64,000 bases of DNA from Hydractinia symbiolongicarpus (GCF_029227915.1 NC_079880.1:15086001-15150000); one strand, 5' to 3'; positions 10,361 through 21,574 are shown, counted from the stretch's first letter. Notes: generated by a model from the sequence alone, not told the origin. Numbers and translations: made by a program.

Positions 10361-10377
10361 CTTTTCTTTAAAGAAAC

Positions 10378-11034
10378 ATGAGACAGCTGTATGTCACAGA
10401 TATCGAAAAGTCTACAATATTTGAGGACTACGTAGGGCAGGACACGAGGATCGCTCTAAAATCCATTAGTATCCGCCCTAGGTGGGTGAACCTCTTCAGT
10501 AAGAGCGAGATCAACATCCATAAGGCGGGTGCCAAGTCGACGGAAGTCGGTGATTTGGAAGTCTCCATCTCGATTGCGCCAGGTTTGTATAGAATTGAAG
10601 ATCTCGCGACCATAGTCAACAATCAAGCGGTAGGGAGGATCAAGCTCTTCGTACTCAGGAACGCAGTCTGTAGACTCCGTGTCAACGAGGGGTACGATGC
10701 GATAATCGATCAAGCACTGCAGGACATTATGGGACGGGCCTTCGATAACAAGGTAAAGTTTACCAAAGGCAACCATGACAGCATCTACAAGACTGACATT
10801 CACCAGCGGCTGAGACTCGTATGCTCCCAGCTGGATTCTCTTTTAAATGGTGAGAAATCCAATATACTAGCCCTGCTTCTCATCAAAGAGCTAAATGCTT
10901 GGGGAGATATGGTGACATGGAGTATATTTTCCCCTTAAAGGTTCAACAGACAGGTTAGAGTTTATGCTCATCAACGAGTATCAAGACGATAAGAACCCTT
11001 TTGTTGGAATTACTATGCATTTGCTCATAGAATA
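10378..11034 (+). pseudogene. Unrecognised structural-like protein, copy A only
   Basis: The ORF opens at 10378 (MRQLYVTDIEKS) and stays open for 186 codons. A frame change near 10930 separates it from a C-terminal part ending near 11034. Blocks such as RIALKSISI, GDLEVSISIAPGLYRIEDL and the final NPFVGITMHLLIE look beta-rich. Only 17 bp separate it from the divergent gene at 10360, another paired arrangement like that at 7971-7991. The next gene begins at 11036, essentially touching it. I do not recognise a named family; a virion role is inferred from context. Copy B lacks it. Confidence 0.55.
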
Positions 11035-11035
11035 A

Positions 11036-11689
11036 ATGAGTGATATTATGAAATTATACCCGCCTTTACCGCCAAGTGCGCAAGAGCCTACGCATAATAC
11101 CCTAGAAGAGAGCCAGGTCTATCGGTTGAAAAAGATCGAAGAGATCGAAGCGTTCTTCCGTGATGAGATCAAAGAGCGGGAGAAGCTGTACAAAAGGTTC
11201 ATGGTCCGGGGGATAGGGTTGAGATATGCAGATCATGGAATGATCGCAGTAACTATGATAACGGCCACAGCTGGCATTGCCACACTTGCAACGGGGTTCG
11301 GAGCTCTGATAGCTATAGGTCTGGAAGCAGCGGCTCTTGCAGTAGGCATGGGGCAAGTAGGTTTGAAGAATGCGTCCAAACGCATAAGTGTTAAGGTCCA
11401 CAAACGTGAATGTATCAAACTCCTAGCGAAGTCCAAGCTGGACACCGTGTTCGACAAGATCTCCAAAGCGATACAAGATAGTGTGATCTCTGACAGCGAG
11501 TTCACCATGATTATACAAGAGAAACAACGCTATATGATGCTCAAGAAGCAGATACGCCAGAGGACTAAGAAGGCTGTGACAATGATCAACGATAACGAGC
11601 GCCCGGAATTATTAGCGCAAGAGAGACAGGAGGCTAGGGAGGAACTTCTCAAAAAACTTCAGTCTGCACACTATGTAAGTGCTACTTAG
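11036..11689 (+). CDS. Two-helix membrane protein with coiled coils (217 aa), copy A
   Basis: This intact ORF starts at 11036 in AGAATAAATG. The N-terminal Pro-rich tail is followed by a charged coiled coil (YRLKKIEEIEAFFRDEIKER). A Gly/Ala-rich hydrophobic pair of helices (about residues 68-110, TATAGIATLATGFGALIAIG) comes next, then a conserved-looking block (CIKLLAKSKLDTVFDKISKAI) and a basic helical C-terminus. Proteins with this layout recur in cnidarian genome assemblies in my recollection, but without an assigned function. The hydrophobic hairpin would suit membrane insertion. It follows the 10378 gene with a 1-bp gap. Confidence 0.65.
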   Translation: MSDIMKLYPPLPPSAQEPTHNTLEESQVYRLKKIEEIEAFFRDEIKEREKLYKRFMVRGIGLRYADHGMIAVTMITATAGIATLATGFGALIAIGLEAAALAVGMGQVGLKNASKRISVKVHKRECIKLLAKSKLDTVFDKISKAIQDSVISDSEFTMIIQEKQRYMMLKKQIRQRTKKAVTMINDNERPELLAQERQEAREELLKKLQSAHYVSAT

Positions 11690-12032
11690 AACAACCACCT
11701 GCCTACTCAGTGTAAGTTTTGTTGGACGTAGCTTCTGCATAAGCTCCCACAAAACTCTACTAGGCTATACCAACCACTTCACCTGTATCACCATCGATCA
11801 GCAAGTCACCATCGTGTATGATAATTCGCTGCCTTTGAGCGAGATCTTCCAGAAGGTGCTCAAGATCCTTCTGCCAGGCGATCATAGCGCATGGTTCGCA
11901 ATAAGGACCGTCTGTTTGTGTTCCAATATCCTTATACTGTGTTACGGGTCTTTAGCGCTTTAGCTTCCCTTTTTAATTCGGTAACGAACATGTTTTATAT
12001 GGTTGGAGAACAACCACATAACGCTTTTTTAT

Positions 12033-12326
12033 CTAATCCAGAAATTCATCATCTGAGTCGTCATCCGAATCCAGGTAGAGGGTTGGCTTGAATTCCTCGA
12101 TTTTATACTTGCATTCTTCCAGGGTAATCTGCATGTGATGGTCTAGGCCGTGCTTGTAAATGCTCGCCAGTTTGAAAATGGCCTGGCACCTGCAGCTTTT
12201 CCCCAAAGGGACTTCTTTGGGATTGAAGCCGCTGTGGAATGCGTCGTTTAGAACTTTATTCCATTGATTTTGCAGTTCTGAGTCACTCTTTGCTTCATCT
12301 CTAGACTGTAGGCTCTCAATTTTTTT
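12033..12326 (-). pseudogene. 5'-truncated ORF with acidic tail at the end of copy A
   Basis: An open frame on the minus strand from an A-rich tract at 12321-12331 to a stop at 12033-12035 encodes about 95 residues. These include a GKSCRCQAIFKLASIYKHGL block and an acidic end DSDDDSDDEFLD. There is no ATG at a sensible place and a stop lies just upstream, so the 5' part is missing. It may mark the right edge of copy A. The interval 11690-12032 has only a weak 94-codon plus-strand ORF (11679-11963) that I do not call. Confidence 0.4.
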
Positions 12327-14044
12327 TTTTAGTTAAGACAGGAAGTTTGTCTGGTGCTCAACGTGTCTATTCATTGGGCTAAAAACTCGCGTGAACAACG
12401 AACCTGCCACGTTAAAAAAAAAAATTTCTGAGACTCGGTTTGTTATATTGAAGAGGTAAATTAATTAGGTTCGTGGTATTATAGGCTAAAGACTAAGCTT
12501 AGCGGCAGTTCTTCTTATACTAATTGGTACTCTGCATGTTTATATCATATTTTAGACTTTTTCTTCTTACACAAATTATTTGCTTGTTTTAGCCATGATT
12601 TTCTAAACTGGAATAGCCCAGAGTAAATTTTTAAAAAGAATGCTTAGTTTAGACTTCGACGCTTATGCTGCATTCGCTAATCTCTAGCCAAACCAGTGTC
12701 AGCATTATACTCTCTAGGCTGTCTGCGGCGCTTGCAGCTTTTTGTACTAAGTATTTCCGTCTATGCAGAGAAAACATGTCGCTATACGAAGTTATGCTCC
12801 GTATACGCATGCCCATACAGAGCTGTACCCCGTATAGCTGCACACTCCGAATGGAACAGACATTTGACTCGCGCGCAAATCTAACCCACGGCACACAAAA
12901 ATGTCACAGGCTAGTGATACACACCGATGCGACCGCTATAGGCAACTTTTCCTAAGTAGGTTAAGTTAGTATGTCAAATATGATAATATTTCAAATCAAT
13001 AGCAAACGATACGCGTGTGAACCTGCTTCACTGTAACTTTTGAACTTTTGGAAAAACGTATTCCTCAAAATAAAATAAAGCTGGCCTCCGACGGGGCAAC
13101 ATCAGGTTGTAAACTATATGTTTTTTCAGCTAAAATCGCGATACGTTATTTTTGTAACAATTATTACTCCCGAAACGCTGTATCGGTATTTGCGTAATAA
13201 AGCGCTCAACCTTGATGTGCAGCACGGTTCACCCTCAGTGACGGCCGTATTTTGTCTGTCTGTTCAAAATGTTTGCCCGTTGATTTACTTCGAATTCCCG
13301 CAAATTCATTTTTTAGTTGGTACTAACAGGGATGGAAAATGTACGAAATACCGATACAGAAAATGTAAGGATCCCTCTTTATAGCGGACACTTTTTAAAA
13401 GTCCCGATGGTTTCTTTTGACAGATTGTTAAAAGTGTTTTGCTATTTTCTTTTCTTTTCTTTTTGAGTCGCTAAATTTTCTCTTCGTTTCTTACTCTCCA
13501 CAGCATATTGAAAAAAAAAATCCAAATCGTTCAACTTTCCGTTGGTATTCAAAACGCACCCTCGGTGCTATCAGTGCAATGGAACGGCTTTAAAAGGGGC
13601 GAGGAAACTTTTTCAGTGTGAAAGTTAGAGGGCGCCAAAAGTTAAAGAAAAAGAAACTTTTGGATTCGACATCACATTTTTTAAACAGTACTTTCAGACT
13701 TTTCTTTGCAACGAAAAACTAATATATTTAATTTGCACGACCATGCACATGCACGAACAAAAAATTATTTTATGGCAGCCAAAAAATAAATTTTAGGCGA
13801 GAGAAAAAAAGTTATTTATTTCTAAATCCTAAAATCTACTAAGTTAACTACTATAATAACAAATAAATTACTCTATTTCGCGACTAAGTATCTATATATT
13901 TTCCTAACAACAATTTTACAGAATTTTCGTGGGTAAAAATAAGTAGGTTTTGAATGTACTTACAAGTAAAGATCAAAAATAAGATCTTTCACTTGGGATA
14001 ACCAAGAATATTTTGCGTACTATAGTAGTAACAGCATTTTAGAA
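12327..14044. other. AT-rich spacer with degraded repeats
   Basis: I see no gene here. The part around 12960-13240 resembles the internal repeats at 41000-43290 (an AAAATAAAAT stretch before a short bubble, a GGTTGTAAACT motif, and AAAGCGCTCAACCT). This suggests a remnant of the same Helitron-associated repeat. The rest is plain AT-rich sequence. Confidence 0.5.
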
Positions 14045-14346
<302 letters not shown>

Positions 14347-15060
14347 GTTTATACAGGATGGATATAATTCAGTTTTTAAAAAACTGCTCTTAATATGTGT
14401 CCTGTGAAAAATAAAATTATGAAATATTAGTATTATATAACATTAAAACATAAGTTAAAAATACTAGCTTTACAATAAGGCATAAAATAATTTATAAGGT
14501 TAAAATAGCTTTTAGTGTTTCTTACGAAACTTGGTAAAGTATCCGATTTTCGAATTTCGATTGGCAAGTCATTATAAATCTTTGATGCCACAAATTTAAA
14601 ACCAGATCTATTTACTTCAAGTCTCACTCTAGGTATTGTCAGTAAGTAATTGTTGTTTCGGGTGTTTCTACTGTGCGATCTTATCTCGAAGAAATCCTTA
14701 AAATTGATACACACTGCTTTGTCCAAGCATTTTCTGACGAGCATGACAGCATGTTTCTTTATTTCATTCATAATCGGTACTTGGCGTTTCTCTGTCACCT
14801 TCGCAATTCTTCTATCAAGCGATTGAAGCTTGTTTTGCTGGCCGTTGGTAAGATTCAGGTTTGTAGTAAAGCAGTAAAGAAGCGTTGGCAGCAGCATTCC
14901 GACATAGATTTTAGTGATGGCATTGTTCGTTAAGTTGGATTTCAATGAGAGTAGTAAACGAAGCTTGTCAGACATTTTCTTGTAAAGACTTATAAAGTGA
15001 TGGTTCATTGACAAAGTCTGCTCGAGAACAGTCCCAAGATATCTTTGTTTTAAAACAAAG
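14347..15060 (-). mobile_element. 5'-truncated LINE 3' end (RT C-terminal domain)
   Basis: A minus-strand ORF (15083-14433) reads as the C-terminal part of a CR1/L2-like RT: YLGTVLEQTLSMNHHF, KIYVGMLLPTLLYCF, LQSLDRRIAKV and the terminal FKFVASKIYNDLPIEIR block. A short 3' UTR with ATAAAATTAT follows, then the (ATT)n tract. The 5' truncation point near 15060 abuts the first codons of the structural gene of copy B. This is ordinary target-primed 5' truncation, and it marks or caused the loss of the left part of copy B. It is a different family from the element at 456-4557. Confidence 0.8.
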
Positions 15061-16021
15061 ATGAAGCAACTGTACAACGCCAAAGCAAATTACATTCACA
15101 CTCATACAACGCCAAAGCAAAGTACAAAAGTAACAGTGGAGAATGAGAACTTGGTATTACAAATTTGGAGCATCAGGGCCTGTACGTCTCCAGAATGAAG
15201 GCACCCTTGCCTTATGACGATGTCTTTGCTCAGTACAAAAATCCCTACTCAACCTCTGGGTACGCACAGGTATGCCGCGAATACGGCGCAGATGCTAATG
15301 CTTCATACAAATTCAAGGCTGTCATGTCGTCGTTGACAAATGGTAGATGGTGACCGCAGGTTGATGGGGATTGGGCCAAGTTCATTACCCCCATAAGTCA
15401 AGGCCTGACATCGGAAGGTCTGACCAAGCTTAGTGAAAGTATTCGCGTCTACGTGATCTTATTACTAGGGTCGCAGGCAGAAGCCAAAGCATCCTTACTT
15501 GGATCCGGTGCCGACAACTACACAGCACGGCAGATTCTATTGCAAAAATTTGAGGCCATGGTACAGCGTCAGGAGAATGTAGGGCACGATATCATCGAAT
15601 TTCAGAAGGTGTTGCAATATGCCCGAACTCCGGTAAATTTTGTCGTCATGCCCAGCGTGTACATGCTTGGGTGTTGGTTTGATAACCATCAGGCATGTGG
15701 CAGCTATCAAGCCACCCATACATACTACACCACCCAAGCATATTACCAAACCACCCATACATACTACACCACCCAAGCATACTATCAAACCACCTATGCA
15801 TACTACACCTCATATACCTCCTAAGCATGCTACACCTATTACACTTCCCATACATACTCCCGATCATACCATGCAGGCTATACATACCACCCACACCTCC
15901 AAAACATACTACACCACCTACCATACCTGAACAACCCCCACAAAATCAACACGAGGATACCAAGGCCGCATTAATAGCGGCAGGGGTTGTGATCATCATT
16001 GCCTACATCTGGCTTAAATAG
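15061..16021 (+). pseudogene. Candidate minor capsid/structural protein, copy B (internally deleted)
   Basis: The segment is homologous to 9255-10360. The first 30 codons match, then about 110 codons are absent: the shared YVS motif runs directly into RMKAPLPYDD. A stop lies after SSLTNGRW (near 15351), and the frame reopens to 15824. From about 15706 the middle is replaced by a 39-bp tandem repeat encoding Tyr/Thr or Pro/His-rich runs depending on frame. The end keeps the QHEDTK motif and a hydrophobic helix (LIAAGVVIIIAYIWLK), with the stop at 16019-16021. It converges on 16024-16965 with a 2-bp gap. Confidence 0.6.
15706..15815 (+). repeat. 39-bp tandem repeat in structural gene, copy B
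   Basis: About two and a half units of a 39-bp C/A-rich repeat starting CCACCCATACATACTAC. Absent from the same position of copy A, where the protein has ordinary sequence. The repeat is open in all three plus-strand frames. Confidence 0.8.
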
Positions 16022-16023
16022 GC

Positions 16024-16965
16024 TTATTTCCTCATATAGAGCACGACAAAACCAGAGGCTGTCGCGATTGCCATGTACAGATGTTTTGCCGTGTATTCCA
16101 CGACTGTTGCCGCTACCCTCAGAAGGAAGGAGACAACCGTGCCGTTAATCCCGGGTAATGCAACACCCGGCTTACCTGCCAAGTACCTTAAAAATTTACC
16201 CAATCTTTCCAGCTGCTTCTCTACAAATCAAGTTCCTTCACCTTGCCCTCTGCCTTGTTAATCTCGCTGTCGTATAGAATCATCTTGTTTTTCAAGATTT
16301 CAAGTTACCCCTTAATGTCTGAAGTTCGAGGTCAAGCCCCCTTCTTTCACGTTCGGTGACGCCACCTTCATCAGGCCCGGCAAACGAAGTGTCTTGTATA
16401 AGGCTCTATGTGACATCTACAAATTCGGCGATCTCGTCTAACGATTCCATCTCAATATTTTCAGCCTCGGCCTCCTTCTCTATTTTACTATACTTTTTCA
16501 AGAGGTTCTGGGCCCTGAATATACCACCCCTGTTGGGTGTAACATAGTCGACAAAGCCTAGGGCTTGCAGACGATTGCTAACTAACAATGTTTGTATCTG
16601 GCCAACGGTTTTTAAGGTACCATCTTGATTTGTAACCACTATTTCCTTGAAGGTTTTTTTCCTTTTCACTATCTCTTTAACAATAAGTTGATTGCCTTTA
16701 TCCTTTAAGGCATCATAATATCTCGCATTAGGCCGTAACCCAAACTTCTCCGTAAGTTGATCGTAAAGGCCGTCGATCTTTGATCTTAGTAGCTTTTGCC
16801 TCTGCCCCGAAAGCGTGTCCCCCTGCTGCTGTTCTGTTGAATACCCCGACGTTCCAGGGAGTTTTGGCGTCCGAGGAGTTTTGATGTAGTATCATCAGGC
16901 TTATCTGAATGGCCCTCATCCTCCTCATCATCAATGTCAGGTACAAATACTGGATTAGTTGGCAT
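16024..16965 (-). pseudogene. Divergent virion-like protein, copy B
   Basis: The counterpart of 7992-9224, starting at 16965 (MPTNPVF, context TTAAATAAAGATG) and ending at 16024-16026. A readable central block at 16669-16406 includes GTLKTVGQIQTLLVSNRLQ, matching the region before the coiled coil in copy A. A hydrophobic C-terminal stretch (KHLYMAIATA...) matches KHLYMTLAAA of copy A. Several stops and frame changes lie between. The same divergent/convergent position relative to the capsid and structural genes supports orthology between the copies. Confidence 0.6.
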
Positions 16966-17735
16966 CTTTATTTAAAATTTCCCTTATATAATAAATATGA
17001 GTTTCGGCACCACGCAAAATCCCTATGCCGAAACGAAGCAACCCTTCGGTATCAAGGGCAGGAAGCAAAGGGTTCAGATAAGCCATATACCCTCAACCAT
17101 CAACCAGAACGAAGACTTCTATGTGGATATTCCCAACATACCCCAGAATAATGTGATCTTTCCTGGCAGTTTTAAGCTACTATTTGACCTGACGCTGACG
17201 GGGACCAATACAAAGCGTGCCATTGTCAGCAATATAGGCAAAAGCCTGGTGAAAAACCTACGTATTACCATGAACGGCAACAAGGTACAGAATATTAGCG
17301 ACTACAATACCCTGGCGGTGTACCGGGACTTGTGGCTGCCAAAATTTGACAGGGACAACAGCGTAATCTTGGACGGCATCAACCCAAATGACGGAACGAT
17401 CAGGGCTTTACAGATCAAAGCCAGTGACCATGTAGGTACTGACGAGGAGAAAGCGATTGTTGCGACGTATGGTAACACCTTTTGCATACCCTTGGGAAAA
17501 ATGTTTGAACTGAAGAGGGACTTACCCTTCTATCCGGCGGAATTCCATGATCGGCTGCAATTTGCCCTACATTTCGCGTCTTACGGCGACCTGATCAAAG
17601 ATGCAGGGACGGCAGCCTCGGGGTCTACCGCGGCCAAGGCAGCAGATGCAACCTACAAAATTACCAACATCAAGTTAGAGTTTGACAAAATCACTCAAGA
17701 AGGCCTGGCAAGTGCCATGATGTCAAGGTATTTAA

Positions 17736-17773
17736 GACTCGCTTTGCCTTACTTTCGTAAGGCAAAGCGAGTC
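17736..17773. repeat. Perfect 17-bp hairpin inside capsid pseudogene
   Basis: GACTCGCTTTGCCTTAC, then the loop TTTC, then its exact reverse complement. The first arm is the native coding sequence (LALPY). The second arm replaces the EHVLRSK part present in copy A. Confidence 0.95.
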
Positions 17774-18075
17774 ACCATGAAAAAGGCAGATACCTCATAC
17801 AATTTACAGATTGATACTCCTGCTAAAAGTCTCAAAGACGTCTTACTACTCTTCATAGACCTCGGGAAGGTTAGGGCTTACGCCGGCGTTACGAGGTCTT
17901 TTACAACCCAAAAATTGAAAAGATCAGCGTCACTGTCGAGGGGGAGCCTAATGAACTGTATAGCCATGCCATGCTTCCCAATGACCACCTCGAACAAGTC
18001 GTGAACCTTTTCGGTAGCCATGACTCGAATATGACGATAGGCCAATTTTTCAATGAACGATATGCGTTATTCATC

Positions 18076-19449
18076 TGGAAAAAGATTTCTTCAGAAAAAC
18101 ATGATATTTCGCGGCAACAGATTTCTTCTGGAAACCTGACATTTTTAACGCAGATTACTTGTGCAACATGCTGTTTTGACGTCAGATTTCGTTGATATGC
18201 TGTTTTGAAGGCAGATTATTTCGTAACGTAATGTTTTCATCCCAGATGTCGTGGAAATATGCTGTTTTGAAAGCAGATTATTTGCGTAAATTGATATTTT
18301 TATCTCAGAATTTATGCAAACATGCGGTTTTTACAACAGATAATTCGAGTAAACATTGCCTAAGACGACGACAGGTAAAATGTGGCGATTCTTAAAATCG
18401 GGTTTCTTATTTCTTAGGATAAAAAATGGGAAGACAAAATAAGGCGTCAAAATTTGTCAAGAAATCTATCCTTCAGTCAAATAAATTTTACTCAAATAAT
18501 AAATGAATTGAAATCAGTTATATACATTAAAAAATGGTAGCACACCAAGTTAGTTTACAAAATATTATTAAAAATGACATTCTATTTGCAGAAAACGTTT
18601 GAAATGGTCTAATTATTAACTTTTTAAAGCATAAAAATAAAATGATAAGCCAATGAAACTTTAGGAAGTCGATATCAAAATTTGTCAAGAAATTTATCTT
18701 TCAGTCAAATTTAGTTAGTCTGGCTTGACGCGTTTGTGGATGGAGCTAGCTAATAGGCGGTACGCGTTCGTGTACATGCCTAGCATACTGATCATCCTCA
18801 TGCGGGATGTTCTCGTTTAATTTGCGTTTTAGAGTTTATATTTTGAGCTGAAATGTTATATAAAAATTAATAACTTTGTAAATTCTTTGCGTATTTTATT
18901 GTTTGTTATAATTTATTATTTTAAATGGTGTTTGTTCTGATTCTGAAGAAAAAAATAAATTCCATTAATATTTCCTTAAAAAGGGACTTTTGGTTGGTGA
19001 AATTTACTAGAGGTGACTAATATTTTTAACGAGCAAAAAATATTGCCGACTTACGGCTAAGGTAATTGCAGCGACCTTTCCCACTGTGAAAAAGTCGAAT
19101 ACTGCCAAAAGTTGGGCCACTTATTTAGAAATAATTCGGTAGAAGTGCGAAATTTTAAAAGTAGGTTTTCAACAGAAAAACGTCATGTACGATTTGATAT
19201 AGCTTGCAACACATCAGGTTTGTTATTCGGACAACGCTAGAATATCTTATTTAAATCCCGACTATTTGCAAACAAGACGTTTTTCGTCAGATAACATGCA
19301 AACGTCTTGTTGGATTTCAGATAACATGCCAACATCTTGTTTGTTATCGGATAACATGTAAACATCGTGTTTGAAGTTGTCAAAACTGAAAAACATCAAG
19401 TTATCGCCGTCTCGGATTTCAGATAATATCAAATTTGGTGCAGTGCAGT
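18076..19449. mobile_element. 1.37-kb insert flanked by arrays of a 30-bp repeat
   Basis: The insert interrupts the copy B capsid gene. Its left 280 bp (18110-18360) and right 200 bp (19240-19435) consist of diverged units of about 30 bp, each starting with CAGATAA or CAGATTA and containing a TGcaAACAT..TGTTTT core. They run in the same direction on both sides. The AT-rich middle has no ORF. Same-direction satellite arrays near both ends are seen in some non-autonomous Helitron/Helentron-like elements and satellite-carrying DNA elements. I see no TIR, and class assignment is open. Confidence 0.6.
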
Positions 19450-19618
19450 CTGCACGGTAGCGGAAGGCCTCTACAACGTCTGTCCGACGGGATCACCCTC
19501 CACATCACCAAAAAAGCCGACGGAGCCGGGGATTTCAGATGCTATGTGTATCTGTTACAGGACGCACAGTTGAATATACTTGATGGTAGGTTTCATTCTG
19601 TGGAGAATTGAAATAAAG

Positions 19619-20017
19619 ATGGTGACAATAGCTATAATCGTTGCTGGGGCGGCAATCAACGCACTAGCATTCAGTGGGACTAACTTCTTGTTTTCTAAAC
19701 TTGCAGGGCACGGCGAAGCGGAACGAAGGCGTCATGACGAGGCCGTTGAAAAGCTTAACGAAGCTCAGGCGGAGTGGATCAGGAAACGGCAAGATAAGCT
19801 CGATTGGTTCACCAGGCAGCGGGAAATGCAGCTCAAGGCTGGCAAAAGTCTAAAAGAATTGGACGACGATGTGTATCAGTATTACATTGCCTCGGAGAAG
19901 AAGGCCCTGCAATTGAAGGATTTTTACACACCCTCGAAGCAGCAACAAGATGGCAAATTGATGTTCGTCCTTGGCTCGTTGTCTTTACTAGGCTTTGTGG
20001 CCTACAAGTATCTGTAA
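19619..20017 (+). CDS. Membrane/coiled-coil protein, copy B (132 aa)
   Basis: Start ATG 19619 (AAATAAAGATGG) follows the capsid stop by 7 bp. The N-terminal hydrophobic helix AIIVAGAAINALAFSG is followed by a charged coiled coil (about residues 30-95). Then comes the DFYTPSKQQQDG block and a C-terminal helix LMFVLGSLSLLGFVAYKYL. It is colinear with the broken gene at 5470-5847 and open throughout. Two membrane helices around a coiled coil might suit a virion membrane or scaffold role, but no family is recognised. Confidence 0.6.
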   Translation: MVTIAIIVAGAAINALAFSGTNFLFSKLAGHGEAERRRHDEAVEKLNEAQAEWIRKRQDKLDWFTRQREMQLKAGKSLKELDDDVYQYYIASEKKALQLKDFYTPSKQQQDGKLMFVLGSLSLLGFVAYKYL

Positions 20018-20041
20018 GAACGTTTTCTGACATATAATAAA

Positions 20042-21023
20042 CATATCGTTACGGAAGAAGAGGCTGAAAAATTAGGCCAAATTTACTATACCTCAGAACA
20101 CCTGTGGACTGGTCGCAAAGCTACTAAATTACTCGCGAAGGAGAGTGGTCTCTCGAAAAAGCTGGTAACCCACTGGCTATCCAGGCAACTCCTGTGGCTC
20201 AGGCACATCAAGGGTCCGAAGCGTATAGACTACCCCCATTTTACCATTACAGCACCTAATGAGATGCATCAGTTTGATCTGCTCTATACGCCTCATGATC
20301 GGTTGTATGGTAGCACCTATAAATACATTCTCACGGGTATTGACGTGGCTTCACGTTACAAAGTAGCGAGACCTCTGCGTACCAAAAAAGCCAGCGAAGT
20401 TGCGGGGATGATTAAGGATATCTACAAGGCAGGACCTTTACACTACCCAGTAACCTTCCAGTGTGACAACGGTAGCGAGTTTAAAGCTGATGTAACCAAG
20501 CTACTAGAAGGCAAAGGTGTGGAAATTAAACGGGCTACCAACAAGTACCACCATACGTTTACAGCCTGTAGAGTCTTACAAAAAAGTACTTGTCGAAAGG
20601 CTCTTTAGGCCTCAAGATGCCCAACAGTTGGCTTCCGATAAGACTAGCAGTATATGGGTCAAACAACTATACACTATCGTCAAAAGCCTTAACAATACCA
20701 AGATAAACATGAAGCCTAACAAAGCGATCAAACTCAATGAGATACCGCTCGCGAAAAGCGAAGAATATCCCAAAGAGAAATTCCTACCTGAGGATGGTTT
20801 ATACTTGTACCTCCTACAACCTGGAGAGGAGCATGGTGATGCGAGACGACACGCCACCGATGCTTTCTGGAGTAGGAAAATGTATAGGTTGGACCGTATA
20901 GTAGCGGGTAGCCGTGTTTTATACTATCTGATAGACGGTCCTGATCGCAGCTTCGTCTCGGAAGAACTCATGCTGATCCCGGAGGATGTTCGGGTACCGC
21001 CGGAGCACGTAAAGGAATGGTAA
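20042..21023 (+). pseudogene. rve/DDE integrase, copy B
   Basis: Homologous throughout to the copy A integrase. The expected initiator region reads AATAAACATATCG, so the ATG is lost. The reading then runs through ESGLSKKLVTHWL (HTH-like) to the first Asp in MHQFDLLY and the second Asp in QCDNGSEFK. A small frame change near 20567 precedes the catalytic Glu, which is kept in the next frame (VESYKKVL). The C-terminal part ends PPEHVKEW and the stop at 21021-21023. It contains no retroelement, so it serves as the uninterrupted reference for the copy A insertion. Confidence 0.85.
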
Positions 21024-21159
21024 AGAGTATCTTCAGGAGTACCTCCAAGGGTTCATCTTCCAACTCTTTACTTGGATCTCTTATATACAGCAAAGGAGGC
21101 TCGGTATAGAATAGGTACCCATAAACAATGCCCTTGATGACATCGGGCTCGATATCCAA
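20968..21159 (-). CDS. Small ORF convergent with integrase, copy B
   Basis: An open frame of about 70 codons reads back from near 21185 (DIDLDIEPDVIKGIVYGYLF...) and overlaps the last 56 bp of the integrase on the other strand. There is no ATG at its 5' end; the first likely starts are non-ATG or lie inside the neighbouring ORF. The composition is protein-like (TEPPLLYIRDPSKELEDEPLE). It may be a frame-broken part of the upstream gene 21179-21574 or a shadow; function unknown. Confidence 0.35.
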   Translation of the reverse strand: MDIEPDVIKGIVYGYLFYTEPPLLYIRDPSKELEDEPLEVLLKILFTIPLRAPAVPEHPPGSA

Positions 21160-21178
21160 ATCAATATCAAGTAGGCGT

Positions 21179-21574
21179 CTATCCGTTATAGGAAAATTGA
21201 TTAATTATATCAGCTAAATCCGACAACTTCAACGCCTTATCTTCGGTAACCTCGTAACAGAGTGCCCCATACTTATTCTCCTTAACCAAGACGATATGGA
21301 GCCCAAGGGTTTGAATATCATCCTCGAGATCCTCATCGATCCCGCTTTTTGTAAATGTATTCCACGCTTTCCTGCCTGACCATACCCTGTTTAAAAGGTA
21401 TAGGTCGCTAGGGTATTCAAATCCTTCATTGTATTTCCCATTTCGACACCTGAAATTTTCCAAGAAGGTGGGGCAATAACCAGTTACTAAACCTGCCTTT
21501 ATACAGTATCGCAGTACAGGTACGCGGATATCGTAATCCCCTGCAAATTGCTGTTTTTGTACATAGGCTTCCAT
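21179..21574 (-). CDS. Unrecognised 131-aa protein, copy B
   Basis: An intact ORF from ATG 21574 (MEAYVQKQQFAGDYDIRVP) to 21179. It is soluble, with a Cys-containing centre (YCIKAGLVTGYCPTFLENFRC) and an acidic DEDLEDDIQ segment. It lies between the BRO-like gene and the integrase. The space between the same genes in copy A is only 290 bp, so this gene is missing there. No homologous family recognised. The codon pattern and its position in a compact minus-strand block support a real gene of the element. Confidence 0.5.
   Translation of the reverse strand: MEAYVQKQQFAGDYDIRVPVLRYCIKAGLVTGYCPTFLENFRCRNGKYNEGFEYPSDLYLLNRVWSGRKAWNTFTKSGIDEDLEDDIQTLGLHIVLVKENKYGALCYEVTEDKALKLSDLADIINQFSYNG

Larger units (their letters stand above)
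16997..19611 (+). pseudogene. Candidate major capsid protein, copy B (interrupted)
   Basis: Starts at 16997 in ATAATAAATATG. The first open part (to 18004) is colinear with the 432-aa protein at 6672-7970, with high identity in FPGSFKLLFDL, AVYRDLWLPKFDR and INPNDGTIRALQ. A perfect inverted duplication at 17736-17773 replaces several residues. A frame change near 17900 moves the reading to the segment ending at 18075. A 1.37-kb foreign insert (18076-19449) follows, replacing about ten residues, and the last 50 codons resume at 19450 (LHGSGRPLQRLSDGI) to a stop at 19609-19611. It is dead as a gene. Confidence 0.75.

Noticed and set aside
11679-11963. 94-codon plus-strand ORF after the 11036 gene, considered as a capsid protease
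   Set aside because: No His-Asp-Cys arrangement of the adenain type, no ATG in a good context and no match in copy B.
18290-19435. Spaced repeats at the ends of the capsid-gene insert, considered as a CRISPR array
   Set aside because: Units are contiguous and diverged without constant repeats and unique spacers, in eukaryotic DNA.
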